Assembly: GCF_048564905.1 (NCBI RefSeq)
Contig: NW_027328897.1
Location: forward strand, 100,886-164,885
DNA from: Vicugna pacos
Lineage: Eukaryota > Chordata > Mammalia > Artiodactyla > Camelidae
DNA length: 64,000 nt
Reading direction: 5' to 3'
Both the position numbers and the translations under genes were made by a program. Positions 1 through 12,590 of this stretch are shown here, piece after piece (the first letter of the stretch is position 1; the number at the start of each line of letters is the position of its first letter). The notes beneath the pieces are model-generated. The model was not told the origin of the DNA and did no database searches. It saw only the letters and a program-made list of their open reading frames with translations.

Positions 1-648
1 TCAAACTGCTCACTTATGTCTGGAGTTTCAGTGGGAGCGCCTGGAAGCCGGGGCTCAGCTGGAGCAGACAGGGCCGGGCTCACCTCTCATTCCAGGCGTC
101 CTCAGAATGACCATGGCCTCCGCACGGGTCTCTCTTCATGGTTTCTCTGGGAAACTGCGCATCTTATCTGGTGCCTTTTTGTCAAATTACATTGATTTTT
201 ATGTCCCTGGTATGTGGAAAGGTAACATAGTGAAACAGTAAACATGAACTCTAAATTGGATAATTCACAAACATTGATACCCTGTATGACAGCAGAGAAA
301 TAGGTGCTTTTTATCTTCTATTTTGAGATCATAGTTTGTCTAACCATAAATCAGGAGTCTTTCCCACATTTATTAAAATGTCTGTGAGCTAACACGCTCC
401 ACTAGCACATGCAGAGACACACACGACGTGAGCCTGATGAAGCTGGACACAACAAAGGAAACGTATTATTTCCTCCTGATGCTCTAGTTTTAAACCACAG
501 AGTCCATTTTTAAAAGGCAAATCATTCCTCCATGAACAATATCATTATGAGTAGACTCTTTCTTTTCAAGCCTTGACAAACTTACATCCACTTGAATTAG
601 AAAGCATTCTGTAAGGAATTGGTTAGAAAATCAGCAATTTCTGATCTA
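1..648. other. intergenic, 5' edge of window
   Basis: No gene or V segment is visible here. The first ~150 bases are GC-rich and could be the flank of an upstream V gene that lies outside the window. The rest is AT-rich and unremarkable up to the TRAV25 promoter. Confidence 0.5.
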
Positions 649-665
649 GTCACAGGGGGGCAGCA
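649..665 (+). promoter_or_regulatory. CTCF-like motif upstream of TRAV25
   Basis: The stretch CACAGGGGGGCAGCA resembles the CTCF core (CCASYAGRKGGCRS) with one base more or less in the centre. It lies about 200 bp upstream of the TRAV25 leader ATG and points toward the J/C side, like the motifs at most other V genes here. The match is moderate and binding is inferred. Confidence 0.4.
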
Positions 666-865
666 TCTGCAAACACAGACACCCACCCCCTTCTGAAAAT
701 AGGTGAGTGAAACATGGTAGGTCTGATTGGCTCTCAACCTGCAGTCCCTCCCTTCTGCTTTCTTTCCAAAAGGCAGGGGCAGGGTTTGGAGGAAACTTGT
801 ACAAGGGAAACCCATCAGGAGTGGTCAGATTCAGCAACTGTTTCTGAAGAGGAAGAAGAGGGAAG

Positions 866-1453
866 ATGTTTCTCATAACAACGATTCTGATCTTATGGAT
901 GCAAATATCACGTGAGTTTGGGATCTCCCTGGTTGCTCCCAGAGAATTCAGCAGTGTGGGTTATTATCTTCAGGCAACTGCAGGAATGAGATTTTCTGAT
1001 TGAGAGCTAAGATGTTGAGAAAAACACAAAAACTAAAAGGAGGAAAGAGGTAGTTGGGGAGGGAGACATGGAAAGAAGGAGAAAGTACACAGAAGAATGA
1101 GAAAGACCATTGTAGCTGAGGGAATAGACATCTAATCAGACCCTGATTTCTCCCACTCTTTTTCTGAACAGAAGTGAATGGACAACAGTTAAAGCAAATT
1201 CCTGAATTCATCTTCCTACAAGAGGGAGAGAACTTCACCACATACTGCAATACCTCAAGCATTTTAGGCAGCTTACAGTGGTATAAGCAGCAGCCTGGGG
1301 GACGTCCAGTCTTCTTGATGACATTAACTAAGGGTGGAGACGTGAAGAGGCAGGGGAGACTGACAGCTTGGTTGGGAGAGACCAAAAAGGACAGCTTCCT
1401 GCACATCCCGGCCGCCCAGACTGCAGATGTGGGAACCTACTTCTGCGCAGGGG
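866..1453 (+). CDS. TRAV25: T-cell receptor alpha variable segment, TRAV25 subgroup
   Basis: Germline V segment that encodes the N-terminal variable domain of the TCR alpha chain after V-J joining. The leader exon is 866-911 (MFLITTILILWMQIS, signal peptide) with donor GTGAGT. The V exon is 1172-1453 after a ...TCTGAACAG acceptor, in phase 1 (C+AA gives Q). The mature start (VNGQQLKQIPEF) and the CDR3 start (GTYFCAG) match recalled human TRAV25 closely. Conserved residues are Cys23 (codon 1246), Trp41 in LQWYKQ (1279) and Cys104 (1444). There are no stops and a recombination signal follows directly, so it is predicted functional. The continuing open frame past 1453 is RSS and flank, not coding. 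Confidence 0.93.
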
Positions 1454-1492
1454 CACAGCGCTCTCAAAGCACCTGCTGCCTGTCCCCAAACC
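1454..1492 (+). promoter_or_regulatory. TRAV25 recombination signal (23-RSS)
   Basis: Heptamer CACAGCG (1454-1460), a 23-bp spacer and nonamer CCCCAAACC (1484-1492). This is the RAG1/2 target for joining to a 12-RSS on a J segment. The heptamer differs from consensus at position 6, and the nonamer is weak in its first half. Confidence 0.85.
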
Positions 1493-1649
1493 TCGCTGTG
1501 GGGCTCCAGGAGCAGCTCCTCCTCAGCTGTCCTCAGGGCAGGAGCCAGGGAAAGCTGAAGTCACAAAGTCTGTGAAGTAATTGAATTATTAACTAAAAAA
1601 AAAAAAACAATCCCCAGGCTCATATGGTGTTATTGCAGAATTGTCCCAC

Positions 1650-2034
1650 ACATTTGAAGAAGAAATAGCATGAATTCTACACAATTTCTTCCAGATGATA
1701 GAAAGAAAATAATTCTCACTCATTTTATGAAGCTACTATTACCCTGATACCAAAATCTGAAAAAGGCCATATCAAAATGAAAACTACAGAGAAATATCCT
1801 TTGTTAATATAGAAACAAAATTTGTTAAGAAAATATTAGGAAGTAGAATTCATCCATATATAGAAAGAATAGTATACCCAGCACGAATGGCTTTTGTTCA
1901 GGGATGAAGGACCTTCTTCAATGTTTGAAAATCAATTGATGGAATTCACTCTATCAACAGAGTAATAAAGAAGAGTCGTATGATCATATTAATCTACATA
2001 GAAAAAGCATTTGCCAACATTCACCAGTCACCAT
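1650..2034 (+). mobile_element. old LINE-1 ORF2 fragment (sense)
   Basis: Diverged LINE-1 sequence from just before the reverse transcriptase domain (the 'TLIPKSEKGH'-like region and a decayed '[10 protein letters not shown]' region). It is more degraded than the LINE-1 that follows and ends where the younger element begins, so it was probably the older target of a nested insertion. Confidence 0.6.
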
Positions 2035-4575
2035 GCTGAAAACTCTTGGCAATATACGAAAAATCCTCACCAAAATTTTAGCAAATAGAATCCAACAGCA
2101 CATAAAAAAGATTATACATCATGACCAAGTGGGGTTCATCCCAGGGACACAAGGCTGGTTCAACATACGCAAATCAATCAATGTAATACATCACATCAAC
2201 AAGAGAAAGGACAAAAACCACATGATCATCTCAATCGATGCAGAAAAAGCATTTGATAAAATTCAACACCCATTTATGATAAAAACTCTCACCGAAGTGG
2301 GTATAGAGGGAACATATCTCAACATGATAAAAGCTATATATGACAAAGCTACAGCCAGCATAGTTCTCAATGGTGAAAAACTCAAAAGCTTCCCACTAAA
2401 ATCTGGGACAAGACAAGGATGCCCACTATCACCACTCCTATTCAACATAGTCCTGGAAGTCCTAGCCACAGCAATCAGGCAAGAGAAAGAAATAAAAGGG
2501 ATCCAAATTGGAAAAGAAGAGGTAAAAGTGTCATTATATGCTGACGACATGTTACTATATATAGAAAACCCTAAAAGGTCCACACAAAAGCTACTAGAGC
2601 TGATTGAAGAATTCAGCAAGGTAGCAGGTTACAAAATTAATGTTCAAAAATCAGTTGCATTTCTTTACACTAATGATTAATCAACAGAAAAAGAAAGTAA
2701 AGAAACAATCCCCTTTAAAATAGCACCCAAAGTAATAAAATATCTGGGAATAAATCTAACCAAGGAGGTGAAAGAATTATACACAGAAAACTATAAACCA
2801 TTGATGAAGGAAATTAAAGAAGACTTTAAAAAATGGAAAGATATCCCACGCTCTTGGATTGGAAGAATCAATATTGTTAAAATGGTCACACTGCCCAAGG
2901 CAATCTACAGATTTAATGCAATCCCTATCCAATTACCCAGGATATATTTCACAGAACTAGAACAAATCATAATAAAATTTATATGGAACCATCAAAGACC
3001 TAGAATTGCTAAAGCATTACTGAAGAGAAAGAAAGAGGCTGGAGGAATAACTCTCCCAGACTTCAGACAATACTACAGAGCTACAGTCATCAAGACAGCA
3101 TGGTATTGGTACCAAAACAGACATATGGACCAATGGAACAGAATAGAGAGCCCAGAAATGAACCCACAAACCTTTGGTCAACTAATCTTCGACAAAGGAG
3201 GCAAGAATATACAATGGAACAAAGACAGTCTCTTCAGCAAATGGTGTTGGGAAAACTGGACAGCAGCATGTAAAACAGTGAAGCTAGAACACACCCTTAC
3301 ACCATATACAAAAATCAACTCAAAATGGATTAAAGACTTAAGCATAAGACAAGATACAATAAACCTCCTAGAGGAAAACATAGGCATAACATTATCTGAC
3401 ATACATCTCAAAAATTTTCTCCTAGAAGAAATAAAAGCAAGAATAAACAAATGGAACCTAATGAAACTTACAAGCTTCTGCAGAGCAAAGGAAACCAGAA
3501 ATAAAACAAGAAGAAAACCTACGGAATGGGAGAAAATTTTTGCAAGTGAAACCGACAAAGGCTTGATCTCCAAAATATATAAGCAGCTCATATGACTCAA
3601 TAAGAAAAAAATAAACAACCCAATCCAAAAATGGGCAGAAGACTTAAACAAGCAATTCTCCAAGGAAGACATACAAATGATCAAAAAGCACATGAAAAAA
3701 TGTTCAATATCACTAAGTATCAGAGAAATGCAAATCAAAACTACAATGAGGTATCACCTCACACCAGTCAGAATGGCCGTCATTCAAAAATCCACAAATG
3801 ACAAATGCTGGAGAGGCTGTGGAGAAAGGGGAACCCTCCTACACTGCTGGTGGGGATGCAGTTTGGTGCAGCCACTGTGGAAAACAGTGTGGAGATTCCT
3901 CAAAAGACTAGGAATAGACTTACCATAGGACCCAGGAATCCCACTCCTGGGCTTGTATCCAGAAGGAAATCTACTTCAGGATGACACCTGCACCCCAATG
4001 TTCATAGCAGCACTATTTACAATAGCCAAAAGATGGAAACAACCTAAATGTCCATCAGTAGGTGACTGGATAAAGAAGAGGTGGTATATTTATACAATGG
4101 AATACTACTCAGCCATAAAAACAGACAACATAATGCCATTTGCAGCAACATGGATACTCCTGGAGAATGTCATTCTAAGTGAAGTAAGCCAGAAAGAGAA
4201 AGAAAAATACCATACGAGATCGCTCATATGTGGAATCTAAAAAACAAAAAGAAGAACAAACTAACAAACAAAAACAAAGCATAAATACAGGACAGAAATA
4301 CTCATGGACAGAGAATACAGACTTGTGGTTACCAGAGGGGCAGAGGGTGGGAAGGGATAGACTGGGATTTCAAAGTTAGAATAGATAAACAAGATTACAC
4401 TGTATAGCACAGGGAAATATACACAAAATGTTATGATAAATCACAGAGGAAAAAAAGGTGACAATGAGTGTGTATATGTCCATGAATGACTGAAAAATTG
4501 TGCTGAACACTGGAATTTGACACAACATTGTAAAATGATTATAAATCAATAAAAAAATGTTAAAAAAGAAGCTAA
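2035..4575 (+). mobile_element. 5'-truncated LINE-1 with ORF2 C-terminal half and 3' UTR
   Basis: Contains the ORF2 reverse transcriptase ([11 protein letters not shown]..., [19 protein letters not shown], and catalytic YADD at 2537-2548) followed by the C-terminal region ([27 protein letters not shown]). The frame is interrupted by a few in-frame stops (near 2678, 3593 and 3926) with homology continuing beyond each. It ends at an A-rich tail after the cetartiodactyl-type 3' end TTGACACAACATTG...AATCAATAAAA. It lacks the 5' UTR, ORF1 and endonuclease, so it is a dead 5'-truncated copy of fairly recent insertion. Confidence 0.9.
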
Positions 4576-4599
4576 CAAAAAGTACATATGTCCCCATGT

Positions 4600-6160
4600 A
4601 TACAAAATTATAAAATATGCAAATTAATTGATAATGACAATAGTGTTGCCTGGAAATGGGGATGGGCAGTGAGGAGAACGTTTAGAGGAGGATTACAATG
4701 GGATATGTGGAAACTTTGGGGTGATGCATATGTTCATCAGCTTGATTGTGGTGGTGGCTTCACAAATATATACGTAGGTCAAATCTTATAAAATTGTACA
4801 CTTTAAATAGGTACACCTTATTGTTATGCAATTATACCTCAATGAAGCCATTAAAAATCCAATTTTAACAAATATCCTCATTCAATGTTGTATAAGTCTT
4901 CTCGTGTCACCCAAAATGCAAATATTTCTCCTTTAGTTTTCATTGGCCTAAAACTATATTTCTTTTTTAATAAAAGTATAGATAACAACTTTCTGCATTC
5001 ATGTGTGATACATTATTTTCAACTCAGCATTATCCCAACCTATTTTTGCTTTCTTCTTAGTCTGTGAAAATGGGAGTTTTTACTGTTTTTCCAGAACTCA
5101 TTTCTAGCTTAGTTCTGAGGCAGGTTCTGACAATGGGATTCAGATGGTGGAGGAGAAAGGAAGGGATATGTGAACCCAAACAGTATCTGAGCCTGATTTT
5201 ATTCCTTAAATCTGCCCCTGGGGAACTATTCCCATGTTGACTCTGGACTCATGAAGCTCCTTGATGTGAATCTGTGGAGAGTGAACTCCAGCACAGAGAC
5301 GGAGCTCAGCTTCCATCTACGTGTCTGAGGATCCATGGTTACAGGCTTTACAGCAGATACGTCCTTCTCCAGAGCTTCATCCTCTAGCTCTCAGGATTTT
5401 TGTTTTTTGTTTTTGTTTTATAAAATGAATGGTCGTAAAAAGGGAGCTAAAGAAATGCTTGTTTTTGCTGCTGGTACTTCATAGAAAATGACCAGTTACA
5501 AATGGTATAATCATGACAACGTTTTTCCATGCTGATCCCAGAGCTTTCTCCCTGATATTTGATGACCATCTTGGTATAGATCAGTGATCACAAATGAAAT
5601 CTCATAGGCCGGTGTTAGACTGACTGCAACAAAACCATCTGGGAGATTTCAAAAATTACAAATTCATCAATACTAGAAAATATGATTTATGAAATTAGTG
5701 GTAGGATTCTAAACTCCGTTATTTTGAATCACTCACACACTGATTCTACTATCAGCTGATGTGTGAATATCTGCTGATATGTCTTTAACAGTCGAAAAGC
5801 TGGGAAAGAAGACAGTCCTATCTGATGTTCCACGCTTTGATGCAGACCCACATCTTCAAGGTTCCCCTACCCAGTGGGTGGAAAATTATTTGGTTAAAGT
5901 TTGGCAACGAAATGTGGGTAGATGGATGGTAACAGAAAGCATCCCTGAGGTTAGACATCCACTGAGAGTGTCAGATTAGTACTTGTTTGTCTCATATGGG
6001 CCAGTCACCTTATCTTGGTGTCACTGAAATTGTGGGGGAAAAATTTATTCATCTCAGATCATTCTGTAAAAATTCAGTAATTTCAAGTATGCTTTTTTCT
6101 TGCTAGGATTCATATTTTTTAATGGTGTCTATATGCAGGAATAGATGACTATAAATGAGA
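4600..6160. other. intergenic between TRAV25 and TRAV9-A
   Basis: AT-rich sequence with no supported gene, clear SINE or CTCF-like motif. The short open frames lack any recognised domain. A stretch near 4620-4860 looks like a LINE-type 3' flank but was not placed. Confidence 0.5.
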
Positions 6161-6445
6161 TAGTGTGACTTTTTTCCTAAAGGGCTTTCATCAGAAGTGT
6201 AGTATTCCTTGCACTTGATAAAATTTAGAACTGAGGAAGCATGGCATTTCAAATAATAATGATTCAGCAGTGATGTCAGGAGCGTCCTAAGAACAAAACA
6301 GATCTGAGAAGTTATGACAGTTATTGATCAGGGTTCCAAGTGTCACCTGAGGACTGAGATGTGCCTCACAAATAAAGTCAGGAATGAGAACATCTCTCTG
6401 CCAAGGGGACAAGACTAGGAAACATGCACCCCATGTCTGTCCCCG

Positions 6446-6462
6446 TCCACCAGGGGAAGCAG
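6446..6462 (+). promoter_or_regulatory. CTCF-like motif upstream of TRAV9-A
   Basis: TCCACCAGGGGAAGCAG, about 130 bp upstream of the leader ATG, facing the J side. One core base differs from the TRAV9-B copy (GGGGAAGCAG here, GGGGGAGCAG there), so this site is predicted to be weaker. Confidence 0.45.
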
Positions 6463-6478
6463 CTTCCTAATACAAACA

Positions 6479-6490
6479 CACTTCCTGTGG
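6479..6490 (+). promoter_or_regulatory. ETS-RUNX composite motif, TRAV9-A promoter
   Basis: CACTTCCTGTGG joins an ETS core (TTCC) to a RUNX core (TGTGG), an arrangement familiar from T-cell enhancers and promoters. It is ~90 bp upstream of the ATG. The RUNX half is altered in the TRAV9-B copy. Confidence 0.4.
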
Positions 6491-6579
6491 AAATGTAGGC
6501 TTCCCTTTAGCCCTTCGCTGTGACCTCAACATCGCTTCATGGTAAGAGTCAAGCACATTATTCAGGCGACACTGTAGAG

Positions 6580-7039
6580 ATGAACTCTTCTCCAGGCTTA
6601 GTGACTGTGGTACTCTTAATGCTCGGTAAGTAAAATGCCTCTAATAATGTGTATCCCTTCTTCTGTTTCATCAGGAAAATCTTTAACTATAATTTTATCC
6701 CAGAGCTTCATATCCAAGGGCTCATTGACTATTTTATTCTTGCCCAGGACGAGCCCGTGGAGACTCAGTGATGCAGACGGAAGGCCCAGTGACCCTTTCA
6801 GAATCAGCTGCCCTGACTATGAACTGCAATTATTCAGCTGCGAGGTACCCCACTCTTTTCTGGTACGTCCAGTACCCCGGAGAAGGTCCACAGCTCCTCC
6901 TGAAAGCCTCAAGGGACAAGGAGAAGGTACTCAAGAAAGGTTTTGAAGCCACGTACCACAGAGAACCAAGTTCCTTCCACTTGGAGAAAGCCTCAGTCCA
7001 AGGGGCAGACTCGGCTGTGTACTACTGTGCTCTGAGTGA
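6580..7039 (+). CDS. TRAV9: T-cell receptor alpha variable segment, TRAV9 subgroup, copy A
   Basis: The leader exon is 6580-6625 (MNSSPGLVTVVLLML, donor GTAAGT). The V exon is 6748-7039 after TTGCCCAG, phase 1. Leader and framework match recalled human TRAV9-2 and TRAV9-1 well (MNYSPGLVSLILLLLGRTRG; WYVQYPGEG; KGFEATY; SFHLEK). Cys23 (MNCNYS), Trp41 (LFWYVQ) and Cys104 (YYCALSD) are present and the frame is open, so it is predicted functional. It encodes the variable domain of TCR alpha. It differs from copy B at scattered positions (for example AARYPT versus AAGYPT). An alternative reading is an artiodactyl-specific TRAV9 member; numbering within the subgroup cannot be set here. Confidence 0.92.
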
Positions 7040-7078
7040 CACAGTGACAGGAGCTGCAGGGGGAGCTGAGCACAAACT
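7040..7078 (+). promoter_or_regulatory. TRAV9-A recombination signal (23-RSS)
   Basis: Consensus heptamer CACAGTG (7040-7046), 23-bp spacer and nonamer GCACAAACT (7070-7078). The spacer is very like those of the three TRAV18 copies. Confidence 0.88.
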
Positions 7079-8189
7079 CTGAGCAGCAGGCGGGGCCTGG
7101 GTGCTGAGTGTCTCTGACTGTTTGATCGTCTCTGGTTCCAGCACAGTCTGTGGTGGTTTGTCCCTCAGTCTCCGGTTGACACAAAGATCACACCAATGGC
7201 TAGAGCATAAGAAGAGGAAGTAACCCTGCCCCTTTCCCAACTCGTCATAAGTGAAATTCTAAACAGTCTGACACCAATAGTCCCTCATCCAGGGCCAAGT
7301 TAATTTCAAGTAGAACCGCATAAACAGTGAAGCAGTCCTTTGCACATCCTTGCGAAGTCCTGCTCCCACACGTTGTTCCAGGTCACCCTGGTGGGTTCTG
7401 CTGTGTCTCATAATACTTATACAGAGCCAGGTTGTGCCAGAGAAGGTGTCATCTGCATAACGTCTCCCTGACAGAGTCCGGGAGGGGTGGTGCTGTGTGA
7501 GTATAGCCTCCAAAAACCTTGGTTCCTAATAGAGAGAGAAGTAGAGAGAAGAAAAGAGGAGGAAAAGAATCTCATGTTTAACCAAACAATGGAAAGAGAG
7601 GAAGGGATTTTTATTCACATTTATCTCTTTATCCCTCTGAAACTCTATTAAAAAGGGTGTAAAGAAATCGGAAAGTTCATAACCTTCAAACACAAAGAGA
7701 ACAGAAAAGGAGATAACGGCAGACAGGGATGTGAACCAAATGTCAGTGGGTGCGAAGCTTGAGGAAGAATGACAACTTGCCTTACAGAGTGGATGAAGAT
7801 GGAACCTAAGCCTAGTGTGAGAAGCGTCGCAGTGTGTGCTGACACTTGTGAAAGGTTTGAAGGAAACAAGCACCAATTATTTGTGAGTAATTGAGAAACG
7901 TGCCGTTGCCCTCGTGGGTGCACGTGCGTGTGTCACGGGCACTGACGGAGGGCGCTGAAATAGGAGGACCGAGTGAGATCATTTATAATTTAAGGACACC
8001 TATGTTCTCACAACTCTTTCTAACAAGCAATGATCACTTTCTAAACCCAGCAAAAAGTGGAAGCTGTTTTCGATGAATTGATGACAAACAGCACGTAAAA
8101 AATTCTCTCAGACTTTATGTATGACTGAGCTTTTTGACTTTTACTTATCAGTTAGCCTTTCTCTTCTTAAAAATGTTTAAATTTTTTTA

Positions 8190-8660
8190 CTTCCTCCCTC
8201 TAATCCTTTGCAACCAGTGATCTTTTTTACTGTCTTTATAGTTTTGCTTTCTCCGGATTGTTATATAGTTGGAATCATACGGCATGTAGCCTTTTCAGAA
8301 TTGTTTTGTTCACTTAAAAATATACATTTAGGGTTCTTCCATGTCTTTTCATGGCTTGATAGCTCATTTCCTTTTAGCACCTAATAATATTCCATTGTTT
8401 GGATGTGTCACTGTTTATCCTTTAGCTGCTTCCAAGTTTTAACAAATATGAATAAAGTTGCTATAAATATTTGTGTGAATGCTTTTGTGTAGACATAAGT
8501 TTTCAACTTATTTGATTATGTAAACACCAAGGAGTATAACCTCTAGATCTTATGGTAAGAGTGTATTTAGTTGGGTAAGGAAGTGCTACACATGTACCAT
8601 TTTGCATTCCCATCAGCCACAAATGAGATTTTCTGTTGCTTCACATCCTTGCCAGTGTTA
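8190..8660 (-). mobile_element. LINE-1 3' region fragment (antisense)
   Basis: Reads as the reverse complement of an old LINE-1 3' end (the typical phrase about ATATTCCATTGTTTGGATG and the following 'GCTATAAATATTTGTGTG'). It is diverged and has no coding content. Confidence 0.65.
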
Positions 8661-8979
8661 AAATAAAAAACAAACAGAGCAGCCTCGAAAATCCCCTGAG
8701 CAGACAAAACCGCTGGACATCGTAAGCAAAACTTTGAAGTATTTCCCAAGCTTGATATGAGGTAAACACTGATCGATTCTGTATCATTTAAGAAAATTCT
8801 AATATTAGAACCAATTACTTTGAAGAATAAGCTGTCACTGCATCCTGTTTATAGAAGCTGCTTTATAGCCACATACCCCGGAGCCACATTCCACGTTTTG
8901 GTTTGAGTGTCCCGGTTCAAGGACTTTTCGGTGTGTGTGCAATAACCTTTTATTAGCTATCACTTTGCTGATTCACTGG

Positions 8980-10400
8980 TTTTACTTGGGCTAATTCTGA
9001 AGTTTTGACACCAGCATTTGCTGTTGCTAGTGTTTTAGATTTTGGCCATTCTACTGGGGGTGCAGTGATACCTCATTTTTAAAAATTCAGTTTCGTTGTA
9101 TTGTGTAAAGAACACTTGACATGAGATACACCCTCCTAACAACATTTTAAGTGTACAGTACAATATTGTTGGCTATAGGTACAGTGTTGCACAGCAGATC
9201 TCTAGAGCTTTCGTCTTGCTTAAATGAGTCAGTGCCCGTTAATTAGTAACCCTTTATTACCCACTCCCCACAACCCATGGAAACCTCCATTCTACTCTTT
9301 GATTCTGTGAATTTAACTATTTTAAATACCTCATTTCCTTCAGCCATGTTGTTGGATATGTAAGTTGTTTCCACATCTTGGCTATTGTGAACAGTGCTAC
9401 AGTAAGTATAAGAGTGTTAATGATCTCTTTGAGATCCTGATTTCAATTCTTCGGATAAATATCCAGGAGTGAGATGACTAGAACACATGGTAGTTCTATT
9501 TTAAATGATTTGAAGAACCTGTATACTGTTTTCCACAGCAGGTATACCATTTAGCATTCCCACTAACAGTGTGCAAAGGTTTTGATCTCTCCACATGCTT
9601 GACAGCACTTTTTGTCTTTTGTGTTTTTGGTAATAGCCATCAAAAATCTTTTGAGGTATAAAATATGGATGATACTAAAATGTATTGTAAATGTACTGGT
9701 GATACATTGAGAATAATCATTACAAAGAAGTAGAAATTACACATATTTAAAGTATGTGCTTTTTTCTGTCATCTTTGTTATGGCCAGTATCAGCATTTTA
9801 AGAATTAAAATATTTAATGCAACACTCAATTTTCATGTGATTTCATGACCGTGAGGTGATATCTCATTGTGGCTTTGATTTGCATGTCCCTCACTAGTAA
9901 CACTGAGCATTTCCCCACATACTTATAGGCCATTTGTATGTCTTCTTTGGAGAAATGTTTATTCTAATCTTTAGCCCATTTTAAAAATCACTTTATTAGT
10001 TTTGTCTTGTTTTTTACTACTACTTATTTGTAGGAAGTCCTTATATATTTTGGATGTTAACCCGTTATTATATATGTGATTTGCAAACATTTTCTTACAT
10101 TCCATGGGTTGCTTTCAGGCTGTTGATCATTTCTTTGCTGTGCAGAAACTCTTTAGTTTGATGCAGTCTCACTTGTTAGTTTTTGCTTTTGTTCCCTGTG
10201 ATTTTGGTGTCTTGTCCGTGATCACTGCTAAAATCAATACCAAGACTTTCCTTCTATATTTTCTTTTCAACAGTTTTTGTTGATTTTTTCTATTGTTTTG
10301 CTATTTTCTGCTCTAATCTTTGTTATTTCCTTCCTTTTGAATTTACTTTGTTCTTTGTCTAGTTCCTGAAGAGGTTAAATCAGGTTGTTTATTGCAGATC
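8980..10400 (-). mobile_element. LINE-1 3' region and ORF2 end, fragmented (antisense)
   Basis: Successive old L1M-like pieces in reverse orientation, including 'TTCTTCGGATAAATATCCAGGAGTGAG', 'AGCATTCCCACTAACAGTG' and 'GATTTGCATGTCCCTCACTAG' type phrases, and an ORF2 end near 10140-10400. A unique-looking insert splits them near 9660-9830. Fully decayed. Confidence 0.65.
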
Positions 10401-12540
10401 TTTTGTTAGTATAATTAAACCTCCCTGCACAATTCCTAGGGGACTACTGAATACAAAGGTAGAGCTTTATTTAGGAAACAATGGAAATAAAAGATAGATT
10501 GTTAAAATGTTTAAGATGTTTTATGTGTATGAGTCTGACTCCAGATTGCTTTTTGTAGTATATTTCATTTAATAGAATATTAAAATTGACACTCTTAGTA
10601 AATAAATGTGAAGTTCAATAATAAGACAGTTGATCCTTCTTTGATATAATTTTTCACTAATTTCTTGTGCACAGAATGTTTATATACAATTTAGATGGTG
10701 AGGATTTCCCACATTATTTTAATGTCTTTATGGGAATTAGAAATGTGCATTTATAAGCAGTTCATAAAATATTCTAAATTGTAAAAGAATGGAGATTTGA
10801 GGGACCACTGATAAAAATGTTATTTTTCATTAACACTTGGCTTCTTTATTCTCTGCTATAGCAAAGTGTGAAATTTCCTTAGTTTTAGTTTTATCATTTT
10901 CTATAAATCTTACTTTCTTCTAGGTGTTTCATCTCTGCCAGTTTTCCTTTTTTATTTCTGTTTTCTTTTCTGTCTGAACATTAATTTTTAACCTCTGTTT
11001 TTCTGCATTTTTATATTTTAGATCTCACTTTTGTAGGCATTTACTTAGTTCACTACTTGGTGTTCTCTTGGACTTTTCTTAGATTGTGCCTTCAGCAGAT
11101 TTGACATTTTTTGGGATGTGCTGGGTTTGGCAGGTGAGAGAGGGGGCTTTAGTCTTTGCACACAGGGGCATCAGGAACATCCCATCTTTCCTGGGAAGAT
11201 GCTCAGCTTTCTTGGTTGTTTTCTGTTAGGTTAGTCTCTTAAGCTGTACTTAGCAAGATGTTTTATTCTGATTGGATCAATTAGTCCCTACTGATATATG
11301 TTTTGATTACTGATATACTTGAGCTAATTTCTAATATTTTGGTTTTGCTCCACATGCTCTTGTTTTTTCTTTACTTTTCTAGTCTGTCTTCTGTTGCATT
11401 AATAAAATTTTCTGTTCTTTATTGATTTAGAAAATGTAAAGTTTCTGTTCTTATGACAAGTGTCTTGAAATGATATATGCGTATGTGTATTTTTTCTATG
11501 CCTAATTTTAGTTTTTCCCTCTTGCATATACAACTCTTCCTTGGGTGTACTTTTTCTCTTTCTGCTTGATTATATTTAAAATTACCTCAGTGGCTGATTA
11601 ACGTACACTACATGCCAGCTAAGCATGCAGACAGTAATGTCTGAGAGAATTTACCAAATGAGTTGATAAACCAGAGTTCTACAGCATATTAAGAAAAATA
11701 ATAAGAAAGAAAACCATTCAACAAAGTCCTCAGAACGTGAATTCACTCCATTCTTCCTCAGACCCTTTGTCCCTAATTGTCCTTCTGTTTGGAGTGATTT
11801 TTCCCCACTAACCTCATTGCTCATTCCTTTATTTCTTCCTAATCTCTGCTCCTAGAGAAACATGTGCACTTGTGACTAAAGAGGAAGGCTCAAAATGGGT
11901 TATTGTAGTGTTGCATTTCATAGATTAAAAACCCCAACAGCTTAGCTGTTTATCAACAGAAGAATGGATGTATAAATGGTAGTCTAACCATATGTGGGAC
12001 ATACTGGTTCAGAAGGGCGTATGGTATAATAAGACCTACAAGATTTATTATTGAGTTTACAAAACAAGTTACAGAAAGGTTTGCCCAAAATGTGTATTTG
12101 TATCATAATGAAATATAAATAAAATGCTACATGTTTTTTTGTTTATTGAAATGTATAGAAAACCACCTGGAAGCATCAACTCCAAATTGATCAAGATGAG
12201 GAGAGAACTAGGGTAATAAGTGATGAAAGGATCAGAATAGCCAGTGGGAGTCAAAGGAGAGTTTAATCTCTACAATGTTTTATTACTTTTAATCATTCAT
12301 ATATTCATGAATCCTTCCTATTGTTAAAGTTAATTAAAAGTAATAAAAAGCCATCCTAAGAGTTTATGCATACTCTTTTCTGTTCTTCTCTTCAAAAAAG
12401 AAGGAAGAAGAAAAAAACTATCTTGTTCATAAGATTTTATTCAACCATCCCATGTGTAAGTATTTCTCTCTCCTTTGGGATCATAAAGCATTTAGTTTTC
12501 ATTCTGTTTAGGATCCTATGCTTTGACTCTATTGTAGTTA
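10400..12540. other. intergenic, AT-rich, probable old LINE remnants
   Basis: Strongly AT-rich. The T-rich phrases around 10860-11580 resemble very old antisense LINE-1, but I could not assign them firmly. No gene, RSS or V-like framework was found on either strand. Confidence 0.4.
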
Positions 12541-12541
12541 C

Positions 12542-12556
12542 ATATATATATATATA

Positions 12557-12589
<33 letters not shown>

Positions 12590-12590
12590 G
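12542..12590. repeat. (TA)n(TG)n(TA)n microsatellite
   Basis: Compound dinucleotide tract of TATATA, then TGTGTG, then TATATA. Likely length-polymorphic. Confidence 0.95.

Larger units (their letters stand above)
6166..8095 (+). repeat. segmental duplication, copy A (carries TRAV9-A)
   Basis: This block aligns by eye with ~26880-28815: the upstream flank (AAGAACAAAACAGA near 6290 and 27298), promoter, leader, intron, V exon, RSS and ~1 kb of downstream flank (for example 7140-7260 and 28141-28265). Copy B has extra sequence (about 27005-27290) in the upstream flank that copy A lacks. Boundaries are approximate. Confidence 0.75.

Noticed and set aside
1454-1575. Coding continuation of TRAV25 past Cys104 (similar run-ons at TRAV14, TRAV18-1 and TRAV18-2)
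   Set aside because: The frame stays open by chance through the RSS and flank. Germline V coding ends at the heptamer.
3178-3738. 186-codon minus-strand open frame
   Set aside because: It is the antisense of LINE-1 ORF2, whose sense frame is clearly recognised.
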